This document shows positions 10,263 to 20,601 of a DNA stretch of 64,000 bases, piece after piece; position 1 is the first letter of the stretch; each line of letters opens with the position of its first letter. The translations under genes were made by a program, and so were the position numbers. The notes under the pieces were generated by a model that did no database searches, was not told the origin of the DNA, and saw nothing but the letters and a program-made list of their open reading frames with translations. Where the stretch lies: NCBI GenBank assembly GCA_027575805.1, contig JANBPU010000039.1:1-64000 (forward strand), in the 5' to 3' direction. The stretch is from Mycoemilia scoparia (lineage: Eukaryota > Kickxellomycota > Kickxellomycetes > Kickxellales > Kickxellaceae).

Positions 10263-11398
10263 GGCTGAAAATATGTTTGCTTACTTCGCTTTGGTCTTGG
10301 TATTTCAGTGATGTGTGATTTGGTGGTGTATATGAGGGTTATTGGTGCCTGGACTATTTACGAGACCGAAGAGCACGGCTGTGATTTGTTTAGTACCGTC
10401 GACTAGCTGTAAGTTGCTTATACGGCAGCAGTAATAGTGATTTTTGATGGCTATGCTTGACTATAAAAATACTGGTAGTTATCAATATATATGCTTATAG
10501 CAAAGTGGTCATAGCACACCGCTAGAGTAAATAAAAGTATAAAGAATTAAAGTTTAAAATATAACAATCCAAAAGGAAAAGGAAAAGGAAAATCGCTTTG
10601 GTCCCAATGCCGATGCTTTATACCTTCCAAAAGAACAACCGCATTGTGACCTTGAAACTCTCTAGCATTATTTTTTTTTGCCTAGTGAAGTAGGAGGAGA
10701 AGGAGAAGGAGGAGGAGGAGGAGGTTTCGAACTGCACACAATGAAGGTACTTTTTTGCGCAGTAATTTGCAGGCATTTTCCTCCCTTCCTTTCTTACTCG
10801 GCCCCACTCCATGTGGGTTTTGAGGGTAATTTGGGGTTAAGTCTTGTGCAGCTCAAAGTTATCTCATTTTTGAGTGAGTCTGCCAGTGTGACACTAACTT
10901 GCACAAACCGGTCATACCTGCAGCTAAAGAAGAGGCACGACTTTTCTTACTTGCCCTTTCGCTTGCCAAGGTGTCAATCTTGCTTCATGATTTTACAGTG
11001 CCCGCCGTCTTTGTAGATCTTAAACAGTCTATCAAACCCAAGAAATAAGCATACACACGCCAGTGTGGCTGTAGCTTCACTGATTATCTAACTCTTATAA
11101 TTGTATAATAACAAACTATTTTTAAATTGGGTTTTTGCTCCTATAGCCGATATAGAGTTTCGGATATATTACAAGCCCAGACCTTCTGGGGTTGCTATAG
11201 TCTAACAATAGCACCTGCATTTGTTGCCTTTTAAGTATTACTGAATGTACATTATAGATTTATTCTAGCAGAAAGAAAGCAACAAGTGAAGAAAGGCACA
11301 AATCAAGTCTAGTCTAGTGTGGTGGTGTAATAATAAGTGTGAATAATGAATAAAAATGTGTAGATTAAAACTAATTTAACAATAAAAGTGTGTGTGAT
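10263..11398. other. Spacer between the two LEA2-like genes
   Basis: 1.1 kb, AT-rich, with a purine tract (GGA)n at 10,690-10,724 and an AAAAGG repeat at about 10,570-10,590. Short open frames at 10,678-11,016 show no conserved feature. It contains the promoter of the 9195-10262 gene and the 3' end of the next. Confidence 0.5.
10687..10725. repeat. (GGA)n purine tract
   Basis: GGAGGAGAAGGAGAAGGAGG continuing with further GGA units; polypurine on the plus strand. Confidence 0.8.
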
Positions 11399-12754
11399 TT
11401 ATGATTGCCGTGGGCAGTTCAGGATCTGAGTAATGGTGGTTGTCGACTCGGCAAGACCCATCTTGTTTGATTCCACAGTAAACGTAAATTCCATTTCCAT
11501 GGGCTTGCCACGAAGAGATTGTGAATTTGGATATGGTAATGGGAACGACGATGGTGCACAGGCCAGCATGAGTGCGCGCATAAAAGGACCATCTGGACTG
11601 GTCGCCTTGCTAGTGACGCTAACCTGATGAGAAAACGAACCAGTCTCACGCTTTTTAAGCTCTAGTCGGGGTGGGCTGGCAGTTGATGATCCAAGGTTGC
11701 CCTCAGGGATTGCGACACGAAGCCCGATCTTGCTTGGCTCAAACGTGTAAAAGTTCCTGTTCTTCATCGTGGATCTGACCATAAAGGCAAAGTTGACCTG
11801 GTAGTTGCTGGTTTGAGGGTCCCAGACGATTTGGGCTGCCTGGGTTCCATTTACCCCGGTTATCTCGATGGTTGGTTTGCGTGGCCACAAGATGCCAGTT
11901 GCAATGATACCTCCAATTAGCAGCAAAATCAAGGTTACAAAAATCAAAACATTGCCCACTCGCCCCATGCCTTTTTTCTTTGTTGATTTGGCCTTGGCTC
12001 CCCCTTCTTTGTCCTCTGATGCACCTGGCTTTCCGCTTATATTCAAGCCATCCAATTTCTCGCCTCTTCTCACTCTTCTCAAGGCCTCGTCGCTGATAAG
12101 CGTGTTATCCAAAGTATAGAGCCCATCATGGTCGGCTCCAGTAATGTAGTCCTTTCCGGGAGCATGAGCTTGATCTCTGTAATTGGTATGAGCTGTATTT
12201 AGCGTAGTTGTTGAAACAAGGTGGTGTTCGTGGTCATTGTCCACATCTCGGAGGAGCACAGCCGATGCCAGAGCAGCTGGCGACCTATCACCCCTTCCAA
12301 ACTCATTGGCTGTCAGTGGATATAATGACTCCTGATACCCGCCATAGTTGTAGCTACGGCCTGGGGTTGTTGTTGCTGTTGTTGGCATTGTTGCTGCTGC
12401 CCCAGCGCTCTTGAAGTTAATATCCAATGGCTCGTTTGCTTTAACGACAGTGATGTATCCTTTTCCTGTCCTGTATCTGGCCTTTTCTTTAAGACTTGGA
12501 GCGCTCCTTGGCATCTGGCTGTTAGTATAAGCAAAGTTAGAAAAGCTATCGTCCTTGGCTTTGTCTTCGCTATCTCTTTTCCAGTCACCGCTAAAAGCAT
12601 CAATGTAGTCTTTAAGTGCTCTTGTGGCCCTTTCAACGGGGCTACTCTCGTGGGCTTTTCCAGTTACGTTGTTCAAGCTGTCATGGCCGCCTGGCTCACC
12701 CTCTTCCAGACCCAAGCCATTATGTGTATGGCTATTTGCGCTGTAAGGATTCAT
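11399..12754 (-). CDS. Single-pass membrane protein with LEA2-like outer domain (2)
   Basis: 451 residues, single exon. Residues 1-255 are polar and disordered, rich in Ala, Thr and Gly, with a short alanine/threonine run (GAAATMPTTATTTPG). A Lys/Gly-rich stretch (AKSTKKKGMGRVGN) precedes one transmembrane helix (VLIFVTLILLLIGGIIATGI, about 262-283). The remaining residues form a beta-rich domain starting KPTIEITGVNGTQAAQIVWD, with YQVNFAFMVRSTMKNRNFYTF and ending NCPRQS. Layout and domain start match the gene at 9195-10262, so these are diverged tandem paralogues. No catalytic motif is visible. The role is unknown; a surface or vacuolar membrane location is inferred from topology only. Confidence 0.68.
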   Translation of the reverse strand: MNPYSANSHTHNGLGLEEGEPGGHDSLNNVTGKAHESSPVERATRALKDYIDAFSGDWKRDSEDKAKDDSFSNFAYTNSQMPRSAPSLKEKARYRTGKGYITVVKANEPLDINFKSAGAAATMPTTATTTPGRSYNYGGYQESLYPLTANEFGRGDRSPAALASAVLLRDVDNDHEHHLVSTTTLNTAHTNYRDQAHAPGKDYITGADHDGLYTLDNTLISDEALRRVRRGEKLDGLNISGKPGASEDKEGGAKAKSTKKKGMGRVGNVLIFVTLILLLIGGIIATGILWPRKPTIEITGVNGTQAAQIVWDPQTSNYQVNFAFMVRSTMKNRNFYTFEPSKIGLRVAIPEGNLGSSTASPPRLELKKRETGSFSHQVSVTSKATSPDGPFMRALMLACAPSSFPLPYPNSQSLRGKPMEMEFTFTVESNKMGLAESTTTITQILNCPRQS

Positions 12755-15038
12755 TTCCTTGTTGATAAAAATTATTGAGAGCCTGCCTAAAGCAGTATGA
12801 CGTACTATATATTTATATTAGAAATATCAAACTAAGGTTGTGAAATTATAAAAGATTTAAAGGGCGATGAAGAAAAAGGAGAATAAAGATATGTTGGTAC
12901 ATGGAATAGTAAAAACGGAAAAACATGAGGCCATGTCTTCCGCCATATATACAAGTGCAAATATGACTCTATATGAAGAGTATAATGTAAAAATCAAGAT
13001 GCTTTCAAGTGTATCGATTAGATATAGATTTCTCATTTAACATTGATCGCGCCAAAGAACTTGAATTTAGAGTTGATATGACAATTTTTGATTATCAAAG
13101 ATACATCCAACTCCCATCAAGATCAATTTATAGGTTACTTTCAAGATCATTGCTTTTTATTTCAGCACATCGATTTATCGCATGCCCTATGGTAAGACTT
13201 GTCATGCCAACTTTCGCCACTTTTGATTTCCACTGCATTTTAAGCCATGAATGAATTTACTCGGCTCTATTTCTAGGTACAAGCTGGCTTTTATGGTATG
13301 AAGCACAATTACCAAATCTAAAATATCTCAAAGTAATTGTAGCTAATGCATCTTTGTGCCCTGGCTAATATATAAAGACATTATCGAAAATGTGCTGTCC
13401 AAGTCATCCATATAAATAGCTGGGTCCACTTTTTCCAAGCATGTAGTGGGTTTTTGTTTCTCATAACTGATGCATCAGCCAGCTTTTCTTCATGAATAAA
13501 GATGTGATGCCTTCCTGTATAGCCACATAGATTCAAGGCAATGTATAATATAGTGCTGGTAATGCATCAACCAGAAATCTTGAGTCATGGTCAGGGCGCA
13601 TCTTATATGTAATTCAAAGCTATTAGATGTGGCTGCATCCATGTGTTTGTGGGGTCAGATTTTGCTTTCAAATGCACCTTCTCTTCAATTATACAATGAA
13701 TCCTCATTCCCCTCTTGTGTCAATTCCCCCCAAAAATCCTGCGATCCTCATTTAGTCTTGGTAAATAATACAAATATTGCCCACATCTACAATTCTTTAA
13801 AGGTAAACCTAAACATCAGTAACACGTTTTTATTTAATATAGACGCCTTTTATGCCATATTTAGTTGCCTCACCTGTCTTTAATGTATTAAAGAATTTGA
13901 AATAGCAACAACAACATCTACTATTTTGAGCAGACAGACAGACAGACAGACAAGCTAAAACCTATGAGGGAAATCAAATCGAAAGGGATATATTTCAATA
14001 TCAATGTAGAGACAGTCTTTCCATTATTTATTTCCTTGTGTTAAAATATTGATATAACCTGCGGGATAAGCGTTAGTAGAATGGATATGATTAAAAGCGC
14101 CTTAAAGAATCTATTAACGTGTACCTCAAATTATTTAGCACTGGCTTAGTTTTTTGACATCGATGCAAGCATACAACATCCTAAAAAAGCCCAGGACTCT
14201 CCAATTAGTTGTAAAAGAGCCCACGCATTATACTATGTGTGGATTAATATTTTTACGGAAAAACTTAACATGACCATGCAGAGCGTGTTCTCTGTAAAGT
14301 GATTTGGTGCTATTTAAAGCGGCAAGGTTTGGTTGGATGTGGCTTATTATCTCCAAATATCATCGCAGCAACACAACCATTTGACCAAAAAGAAAGCTAT
14401 TGGCATTGAGATGGGGAAGATGAGAAATAATCCCAGCCAAGTATCAGCTGTTGCCTCTGCTGCTGATGCCAATACATGTTGGATTTGCAACGAAAAATGC
14501 ATGGAAAATGCAATGGCAGACATACAGTCAATAAAACATGCGAAATGTGTGGCTTAATATGCGATATTGCTTGGCTATGATCGAGGGTGGCAGCGTCTAC
14601 TACTGAACCAGCACAGTCGTATGGCTAAAATAGTCATCATCAGCGTCTGTTCAAAACAAAGTCCAATGGCTTTCTGGTCGAATAGCAGCAGCTTACCAAA
14701 GGAGATAAGCCATGTCTGTATTTGGATATTCATGTCTTTTGTTGTGGTCAACTTATTTTTTCTCAAGTCACTCGTAAGTAAGCAGATTGTTTTTCCTTGG
14801 GCAGCAGTATTGTGCCGTAGGAGTGGTAGTAGCAGTATAATGGCTGCAGTGGGAGCTAAAGTATGGAATTGGCTCGATTGTTCATGGCAAAGTTAGTCTA
14901 CCTACTGGTATAACTTTATTTAAGAGAGGCAACATCGGCAATCATGTTTGTTTCAAATACTTCCCATTTTCTTCCTTCTTCCTTCGATTTTACTCTTGAT
15001 CTGGAGCCTAGCCTATACTTCCAGCTCTTTAAAACATA
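12755..15038. other. Long spacer upstream of the receptor gene
   Basis: 2.3 kb, the longest gene-free stretch. It has a (GACA)n microsatellite at 13,931-13,952 and several short open frames (13,009-13,254; 13,587-13,883; 14,333-14,557; 14,567-14,896) without recognisable domains. The one at 14,333 has a CWICNEKC cysteine cluster but no fold I know. No family A-C repeat copy was seen here. Confidence 0.5.
13931..13952. repeat. (CAGA/GACA)n microsatellite
   Basis: About five perfect tetranucleotide units, CAGACAGACAGACAGACAGA then CA. Confidence 0.85.
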
Positions 15039-16298
15039 ATGAGCACTAGCGGAGCTGAAGCACTGAGTGGAGGCCACAGTAGCAGCGGTGGCCTGGTCTA
15101 TACGGTCCTTCATGCACGAATCCCAGGTCTCATCCAAACCATACAAGCGCTCTGCATCCTCAACATCCCACTCTGTGTCATCATCATAGCAACTGTCTTG
15201 GGTCACATTAGGAGATATGACTTAAGGACGCACGTCTCGTTTAGGCTTTCGATATCTATCGCCATCGCAGACCTCATGTATTCGATTATCCAGCTGATTG
15301 TAAACAACGAGAGCTACACCGATACGCTTTCTGAAATGGGCATTCGGACTTTGTTCTTTTTCCACCTTCTCTGCTACAATGCCTTGATATTCACAACTGC
15401 CTGCGTTGCCTTCCATCTACACATGACTGCTCTGGCAAACAGGCGAAAGCTAGCCAGAAAAATCAGTCCGTACTACGAGCTGATTGCTTGGGTCGTTTCG
15501 GCAATAGTTGGACATCCGATATTTTACATCTACAAGAGGTTCAGCAAGATCCATGGGATGAATGTAATCATGACCGCAGACACGAGTATGGGCCATATAC
15601 GCGCACTGGTTTGGCTGATGTACGGATGGTGCGCCATTGCGCTGTTGTACTGTGCATTTGTATGTGTCCTGGTCGTCATCCGTCTGTTGCCAAAGTGGAG
15701 AGACAGCGGCAGGTCATCTTATGTCTTGACTTTCCCAGAAGAGGCTAACACCGCTGGGTCAGGCTCAATTGGTAACAATTACACGTACCGTGTAGAGGCT
15801 TCATCAAAAAACCTAGTTGGGAAATCCAGCAAGAGTAACGCTACTTCTGCTGCAGATGGAGTTGATGTTGAGGCTGGCCAATTATCAGAAAGGCAGGACG
15901 AGTTCCACACCAAGAAAGAAATTCGGTTCGCAATCATCCGTATTGCCTTATACCTTGTTGCCCCACTGATTAGCACCCCAGTTTTGCCTGCTTATTTATC
16001 CATGGAACATCCCAGCGTCAACATCGTCAACGTTGTTATCATCCTTCCCTGCTTGGGCGGCCTTCTGAACTTTGCTATATTTATGATACATCCTCTTTTG
16101 GATCCGTTTTGGAAGGCTATTGGGCGATTCTTTGTGAGCCTGTTTAAACGTTTCAAGAAAAAAGATTCTACTAAGGTAAGAGACGGCCATTATAATAGTC
16201 GAAACGACGTTCGGAGCGGTGGAGCTGGTGTCAATAATGATGGCGCTGATATTGTCAAGGAGCTCACTACGCCAGCAACCTGTCCTTACAAGGCCTAA
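15039..16298 (+). CDS. Seven-transmembrane receptor-like protein
   Basis: 419 residues, no intron needed. Seven hydrophobic helices: about 33-58, 69-90, 106-130, 150-168, 190-217, 293-315 and 328-352. A polar insert of about 75 residues, rich in Ser and Asn, separates helices 5 and 6 (third cytoplasmic loop); a basic tail follows helix 7 (FKRFKKKD). The plan, with the motif SFRLSISIAIADLMYSI in helix 2, fits G-protein-coupled receptors of the cAMP-receptor/Git3-like group in fungi. Ligand unknown. The tandem receptors at 60.2-64 kb have the same topology but different sequence signatures; this one lacks their end motif (Y-x-ICK). Upstream 2.3 kb is gene-free, so regulatory sequence may be extended. 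Confidence 0.75.
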   Translation: MSTSGAEALSGGHSSSGGLVYTVLHARIPGLIQTIQALCILNIPLCVIIIATVLGHIRRYDLRTHVSFRLSISIAIADLMYSIIQLIVNNESYTDTLSEMGIRTLFFFHLLCYNALIFTTACVAFHLHMTALANRRKLARKISPYYELIAWVVSAIVGHPIFYIYKRFSKIHGMNVIMTADTSMGHIRALVWLMYGWCAIALLYCAFVCVLVVIRLLPKWRDSGRSSYVLTFPEEANTAGSGSIGNNYTYRVEASSKNLVGKSSKSNATSAADGVDVEAGQLSERQDEFHTKKEIRFAIIRIALYLVAPLISTPVLPAYLSMEHPSVNIVNVVIILPCLGGLLNFAIFMIHPLLDPFWKAIGRFFVSLFKRFKKKDSTKVRDGHYNSRNDVRSGGAGVNNDGADIVKELTTPATCPYKA

Positions 16299-16946
16299 GG
16301 ACTGCCTGGCATGTACCACAACTTTTATTTTCTGGACATTTTCTAGCTTATTATTATTATTATTATTATCTGTTTATTAAAGTTCTTTGCTATACTAAAA
16401 AATAGTAGTCCATTTAAAATTTAAATTATACTCAATACAATACAATATGAGAGAGTCTCTTCAAAAAGGGTACTATGATATTAATTTGGATACTAGCCAA
16501 TCATCTCTAAAACTGCAGATAAAATGCATGGATTATGAGCTGATTGGCTAGTATCGAAATGATTATCCCAGTACCCTTTTTGAGGAGACACTCTGATATT
16601 CTTGATCCCAAGTGAAATGTTACCTAATGGTTAAGTGTGAAGAGGACAATATGCAACTCAAAGTGCCAATCTTCAAATATAATTTGTCAATTAGTCCTGC
16701 TAAAAAACAGTAAAGAGGTTTATAGAATTTTCTTTGAAAACAATCCTTAGCATGCATAAACACCAGTATCAAATTCCGACTATTTCTCTACTTGTACTAT
16801 GTATTTTGCTTTCTTCCTACTATATATTTCCTACTTTTTCTATCTAATTTTATGAAAGCGCATTTCCAGTGATACAAGCCCACACTTCGCCAGCCATTTT
16901 TCAAGTTTTGGATTTTCAAAAAGTAGCCTTGTTTTGCTAGAATATA
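16299..16946. other. Spacer with a family C element
   Basis: Holds an (ATT)n run at about 16,350-16,368, a near-palindromic MITE-like element (next entry) and the promoter of the Cdc1-type gene. No gene. Confidence 0.6.
16445..16600. mobile_element. MITE-like element, family C, near-palindromic copy
   Basis: 156 bp with inverted repeats of about 60 bp, so almost the whole element is one hairpin. The left arm (AATATGAGAGAGTCTCTTCA, AAAAGGGTACTATGATATTA, then ATTTGGATACTAGCCAATCA) is matched by the reverse complement of the right arm (AATATCAGAGTGTCTCCTCA, AAAAGGGTACTGGGATAATC, then GATACTAGCCAATCA). It has the longest and best paired arms of the family C copies here, so it may be the youngest. 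Non-coding. Confidence 0.8.
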
Positions 16947-18269
16947 ATGGCCCGTCGGCCACGCTTACTAACCATCCTCCAGGTCTACTGGGTTATACTG
17001 ATTATATATGGCGAACTGGGCATTTTCTACCAAGAAATATACAGATGTAAAAGCCAGAGCATCCAAAAAGTTCCAAAATTAAATGAAGTTTATAGGCGGG
17101 TGGCTATCATAACTGACCCCCAGATAGTCGACAACTATTCTTACGGCCACACTGGGCTGAGGCTCTATCTTGAACAGTTCTTCACCGACTTGAATCTTCG
17201 CAAGACCTTCAGCTTTATGCAGATATCGACAAGACCTGATGTAATTGTCAATATTGGAGACCTGATGGACGGAGGGCGCGAATGGAGCGACTTGGACATC
17301 TGGTCTAAAGAATATGCCAGATACAGGTCAATTTTTGTAAACAGGTATCCAGAAAGCTGTAGCATGTATGAAATGGTTGGAAACCATGATATAGGCATTG
17401 GGGCAAGTATTGTTGAGTCGGCGGCTAGTAGACTGAAATCCCTCATCGGCCCAAGCACAAGGGAAATACGTGCTGGTGACCACCTGCTTGTATTGCTAGA
17501 CACAATATCTTTAGAAAGCCCAAAACAGAGCATTAGGCGGGAGGCAGAAGAATTGCTAAACAAGTATAAAAATGCTCTACCGAGTAGCCCAGTGCTTCTA
17601 TTTTCGCATGTCCCTCTGTGGCGCCCACCTATGACTGACTGTGGAGAACTGTATCAAGGCAAAAAGAACTATCTAAGTGATATCCATGGATACCAATACC
17701 ACAATCTGCTGTCCAAAAACACTACAGAGGACATATTGCAGAAACTACAGCCATCCATGATATTTAGTGGCGATGACCACGACACTTGCATTGTAAACCA
17801 CCACATAAAAAATGGTAGATTAGTAGAAGAGCACACAGTCGGAACGCTGAGCTGGGCTGGAGGAGTGCCAAAAACGAGCTTTGTCCTGATGAATCTGTAC
17901 AAGACAAACGGCCAAATGGCGAGCCTACACGATCCTTCAGCAACATTTGACGTGACGCACTGCTTTTTGCCATGGCAGCTTGGAATCTACATCACATACA
18001 TAGTTAGCCTAGTTGCCACTTTTGTCATTCTGACCCTACTGAGTCTATCCCAGTCGTGCCACCACACCAGCTCTTCTCCAGATGAAGATCCCACCACATA
18101 CATTCCTGTTAATGATAAAGACGATGCTGATGAAGTAAAGCCCAAAAGACAGCAATTGTCTGGCCGCTGGTCGAGACTTGCAAAGTATCTCGGCAGAAGC
18201 ATGCTCAAAATCTCAGTGTATCCCATCCTGTCATTTATTTTGTGCCTGTTCATAACACATTACTTTTAA
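16947..18269 (+). CDS. CDC1: Cdc1-family metallophosphoesterase (GPI remodelling)
   Basis: 440 residues, single exon. Calcineurin-like phosphoesterase with the metal-binding motifs TDPQIVDN (about 55), NIGDLMDGGREW (about 91), EMVGNHDIG (about 144), FSHVPLW (about 213) and FSGDDHDTC (about 270). One transmembrane helix lies at 8-27 and two near the C-terminus (about 347-368 and 423-440), the usual Cdc1/PGAP5 topology. In yeast Cdc1 removes ethanolamine-phosphate from the first mannose of GPI anchors in the ER or Golgi; the related Ted1 acts on the second mannose and both share these motifs, so the exact paralogue is uncertain. The lumenal catalytic part lies between the first and second membrane segments. 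The C-terminal loop is acidic (DEDPTTYIPVNDKDDADE). Confidence 0.82.
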   Translation: MARRPRLLTILQVYWVILIIYGELGIFYQEIYRCKSQSIQKVPKLNEVYRRVAIITDPQIVDNYSYGHTGLRLYLEQFFTDLNLRKTFSFMQISTRPDVIVNIGDLMDGGREWSDLDIWSKEYARYRSIFVNRYPESCSMYEMVGNHDIGIGASIVESAASRLKSLIGPSTREIRAGDHLLVLLDTISLESPKQSIRREAEELLNKYKNALPSSPVLLFSHVPLWRPPMTDCGELYQGKKNYLSDIHGYQYHNLLSKNTTEDILQKLQPSMIFSGDDHDTCIVNHHIKNGRLVEEHTVGTLSWAGGVPKTSFVLMNLYKTNGQMASLHDPSATFDVTHCFLPWQLGIYITYIVSLVATFVILTLLSLSQSCHHTSSSPDEDPTTYIPVNDKDDADEVKPKRQQLSGRWSRLAKYLGRSMLKISVYPILSFILCLFITHYF

Positions 18270-18387
18270 TCTTATCCCACCGACTTATAATAAAACAGCA
18301 CACGCATTAATATTGTAATGAATGAATGAATGAACGAATGTAGAAATAAAATAATAAAAGTCAAAAATACGAGCGGATTGATATTTT

Positions 18388-20022
18388 CTAATCGTCAAAA
18401 ACAATCTTGGTTGCCTTGGCCTTTGGATCGATATCTTTAAAGAAGGCGCCGTATGCCTTGTGTTCCTTCTTCTTGACCGTCGTGCCGAACTTGAGCAGAG
18501 ACTCTGGAACATTCATGTTGGCTGTCTTCAAGACATTGACGAGCTCACCGGAATGGGATTTGTCGTGGAAAGTAAATAGAGTATGCGAAACTCCCTTCTT
18601 GCCAGCACGACCAGTACGGCCGATACGGTGAATATATTCGTCAATGGTCAATGGGAAGGTGTAGTTTATGACATATTCGACATTGGGAATATCAAGACCA
18701 CGAGCAGCAACATCGGTGGCGATCAAAAGAGGAATGGTGCCATCTTTGAATTGACTGAGCGCCTTTGTACGCTGGTCTTGAGTTTTGTCGCCATGAATGG
18801 CCTCACATCTAAAGCCTTGTTTACGCAAGAATCCTTCGACACGGCCTGCCTCTTTTTTGTACAGCACAAAGACCAAGACCTTATTTCTGCGGGTCTTGTG
18901 ATATTTGTTAAGGAGCTGCAATAGCTTTGCGTCCTTGTCGAATGGCTCAACTACTTCAACGATTTGGTCTACCCGCTGATTGACTGCCAGCTCATCTGAT
19001 CCAATAGTGACCTTCATGGGGTTTTTAAGGAAGTCGCCGGAAAGCTTGCGGATGGATTCGGGCCAGGTTGCGCTGAACATCAAAGTCTGGCGCTTGTTGG
19101 AGGGCTTGGTCATGCCAATGATATTGCGGATCTCCTGCTCAAATCCCTGGTCCAACATACGGTCGGCTTCATCAAGAACTAGGTAAGAGACTTCAGACAG
19201 ATCACAGGAACCATCATTGATAAGGTCTACTAAACGACCGGGAGTTGCAATGACTATTGCAGCGCCGCTTTTGAGTGCACGAACCTGCTCGTACTTTGGG
19301 ACACCGCCGTATATGCAAATGCTTGTGACTCCAACATGCTTGCCAGCAATCTCGCACTGCTCATGGGTCTGCATTGCCAATTCTCTGGTAGGTGCCACGA
19401 CAAGAACAAATGGCTTTCCAGGCTTTGCCTTCTTGCCATCCTTTTTGCTCATTATGTGGGTCATGGCAGGCAGCGCAAAGGCAAATGTCTTTCCGGAACC
19501 AGTCTCGGCAATTCCGACAATATCACGGCCCTTGAGGACAATTGGCCAGCAGGCAGCCTGGATAGGTGTGGGGTTTTTGAATCCCTTGCAGGCCTTGAGG
19601 ATCTTTTTGTCAAACCCAGTCTGATCGAATTCGATGCATGGGTAGAATACCTCTCCTCCGCCTTTACCACTGGCACTATCATCGGTAACAGATATATTGT
19701 GCTTTTCGTAGAATTCTTGAGCTTCCTTTGCTGTAGCGGTATTCCTGGGAGATGCTGATACAGATTCATCTGCTGTATCGCTTTTGGAGCTAGCTGTTTC
19801 TTCCTTGTTTTCCTTGCTCTTTTTCTTTTTATCTTTCTTTTCCTTCTTCTTGGATCCTGAGCTTTCGTCTCCGTCCTTCTCACGTTTCCTCTTCTTTTCC
19901 TTGTCCTTTTTAGATTTGGACTTATCGGACTTTTTGTTGTCAGCTACCTTCTGGGGCTTTTCTTTGATGTTCACTTGTCTATTTTCGATGTCATCGACTG
20001 CAACTGCAACTGCTTCAGGCAT
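18388..20022 (-). CDS. DBP3: ATP-dependent DEAD-box RNA helicase Dbp3
   Basis: 544 residues, single exon. The N-terminal 75 residues are Lys-rich (many KKDKEKK/KKK repeats, a nucleolar targeting type of tail). Helicase core motifs in order: Q motif FKNPTPIQAACWP (about 148), I AETGSGKT (about 172), Ia PTRELAMQ, II VLDEADRM, III FSATWPE, IV VLVFVLYKKEA, V ATDVAARGLDIPN, VI YIHRIGRTGRAG. This order and the Lys-rich head match yeast Dbp3, a non-essential 60S-assembly helicase acting early in 27S/ITS1 processing. It ends VFDD. Related Dbp2 lacks the basic head, and the aromatic after the Q motif also favours Dbp3. It is divergently arranged with the WKF-domain nucleolar gene, 580 bp away. Confidence 0.85.
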   Translation of the reverse strand: MPEAVAVAVDDIENRQVNIKEKPQKVADNKKSDKSKSKKDKEKKRKREKDGDESSGSKKKEKKDKKKKSKENKEETASSKSDTADESVSASPRNTATAKEAQEFYEKHNISVTDDSASGKGGGEVFYPCIEFDQTGFDKKILKACKGFKNPTPIQAACWPIVLKGRDIVGIAETGSGKTFAFALPAMTHIMSKKDGKKAKPGKPFVLVVAPTRELAMQTHEQCEIAGKHVGVTSICIYGGVPKYEQVRALKSGAAIVIATPGRLVDLINDGSCDLSEVSYLVLDEADRMLDQGFEQEIRNIIGMTKPSNKRQTLMFSATWPESIRKLSGDFLKNPMKVTIGSDELAVNQRVDQIVEVVEPFDKDAKLLQLLNKYHKTRRNKVLVFVLYKKEAGRVEGFLRKQGFRCEAIHGDKTQDQRTKALSQFKDGTIPLLIATDVAARGLDIPNVEYVINYTFPLTIDEYIHRIGRTGRAGKKGVSHTLFTFHDKSHSGELVNVLKTANMNVPESLLKFGTTVKKKEHKAYGAFFKDIDPKAKATKIVFDD

Positions 20023-20601
20023 TCTATATATGACTTTTTGGCGATATATGTATATATAAATATAAATGTGTGAGTGTTTATGTATGTATAAATACGAATG
20101 GAATAAATTAAATTATACAAGCTTTGAAGAACACAAAAAAGAAGTATTTTGAACAAGATAAATTAATACTGGTGGTATATCCCACCATTTAGACCAAAAA
20201 TAAAAGTTTTAGTAACTTTTTTTCTTTAAGGTTGATCAGACTTGATCAATCGTGATCAAGTTGGAATAATTTATTTTTTCCTTGACAAAAAAAACATGAC
20301 TATAACTACTACACACTAAAGCTTACAAACAGCAAATTTCCTATTGCCTATAACATAAATCAATCAATATATCCAAACGCTGGGCTTTCTGTAAATTTTT
20401 CTTTTGTGGTTGGAAAGGATCAAGCTGACGAGATTCTATCTTCCTCTTTCTCCTCCTATTTTTGTTATTTACTACTTCTTGCACAAACACAAACACACAT
20501 ATACACATACATACATATATATACACACACACGTACGTACATTTGTACACTGAAAAGCAATTCCAACAACGTCGCCAATAAACAAACTGTAAAAAATAAT
20601 C
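20023..20601. promoter_or_regulatory. Shared divergent promoter of DBP3 and the WKF gene
   Basis: 580 bp between two head-to-head nucleolar genes. Three TGATCA hexamers occur at 20233, 20243 and 20253, spaced exactly 10 bp, and the last two lie in a perfect inverted repeat (arms CTTGATCA / TGATCAAG, 20241-20260, 4-bp loop). A (CA)/(TA)-rich low-complexity run lies at 20,487-20,540. Joint control is inference from position and from the shared theme of ribosome assembly. Confidence 0.45.

Noticed and set aside
14333..14557. Small cysteine-bearing open frame (CWICNEKC)
   Set aside because: 74 codons, no recognisable zinc-finger spacing beyond the one cluster, no neighbouring exon that continues it.
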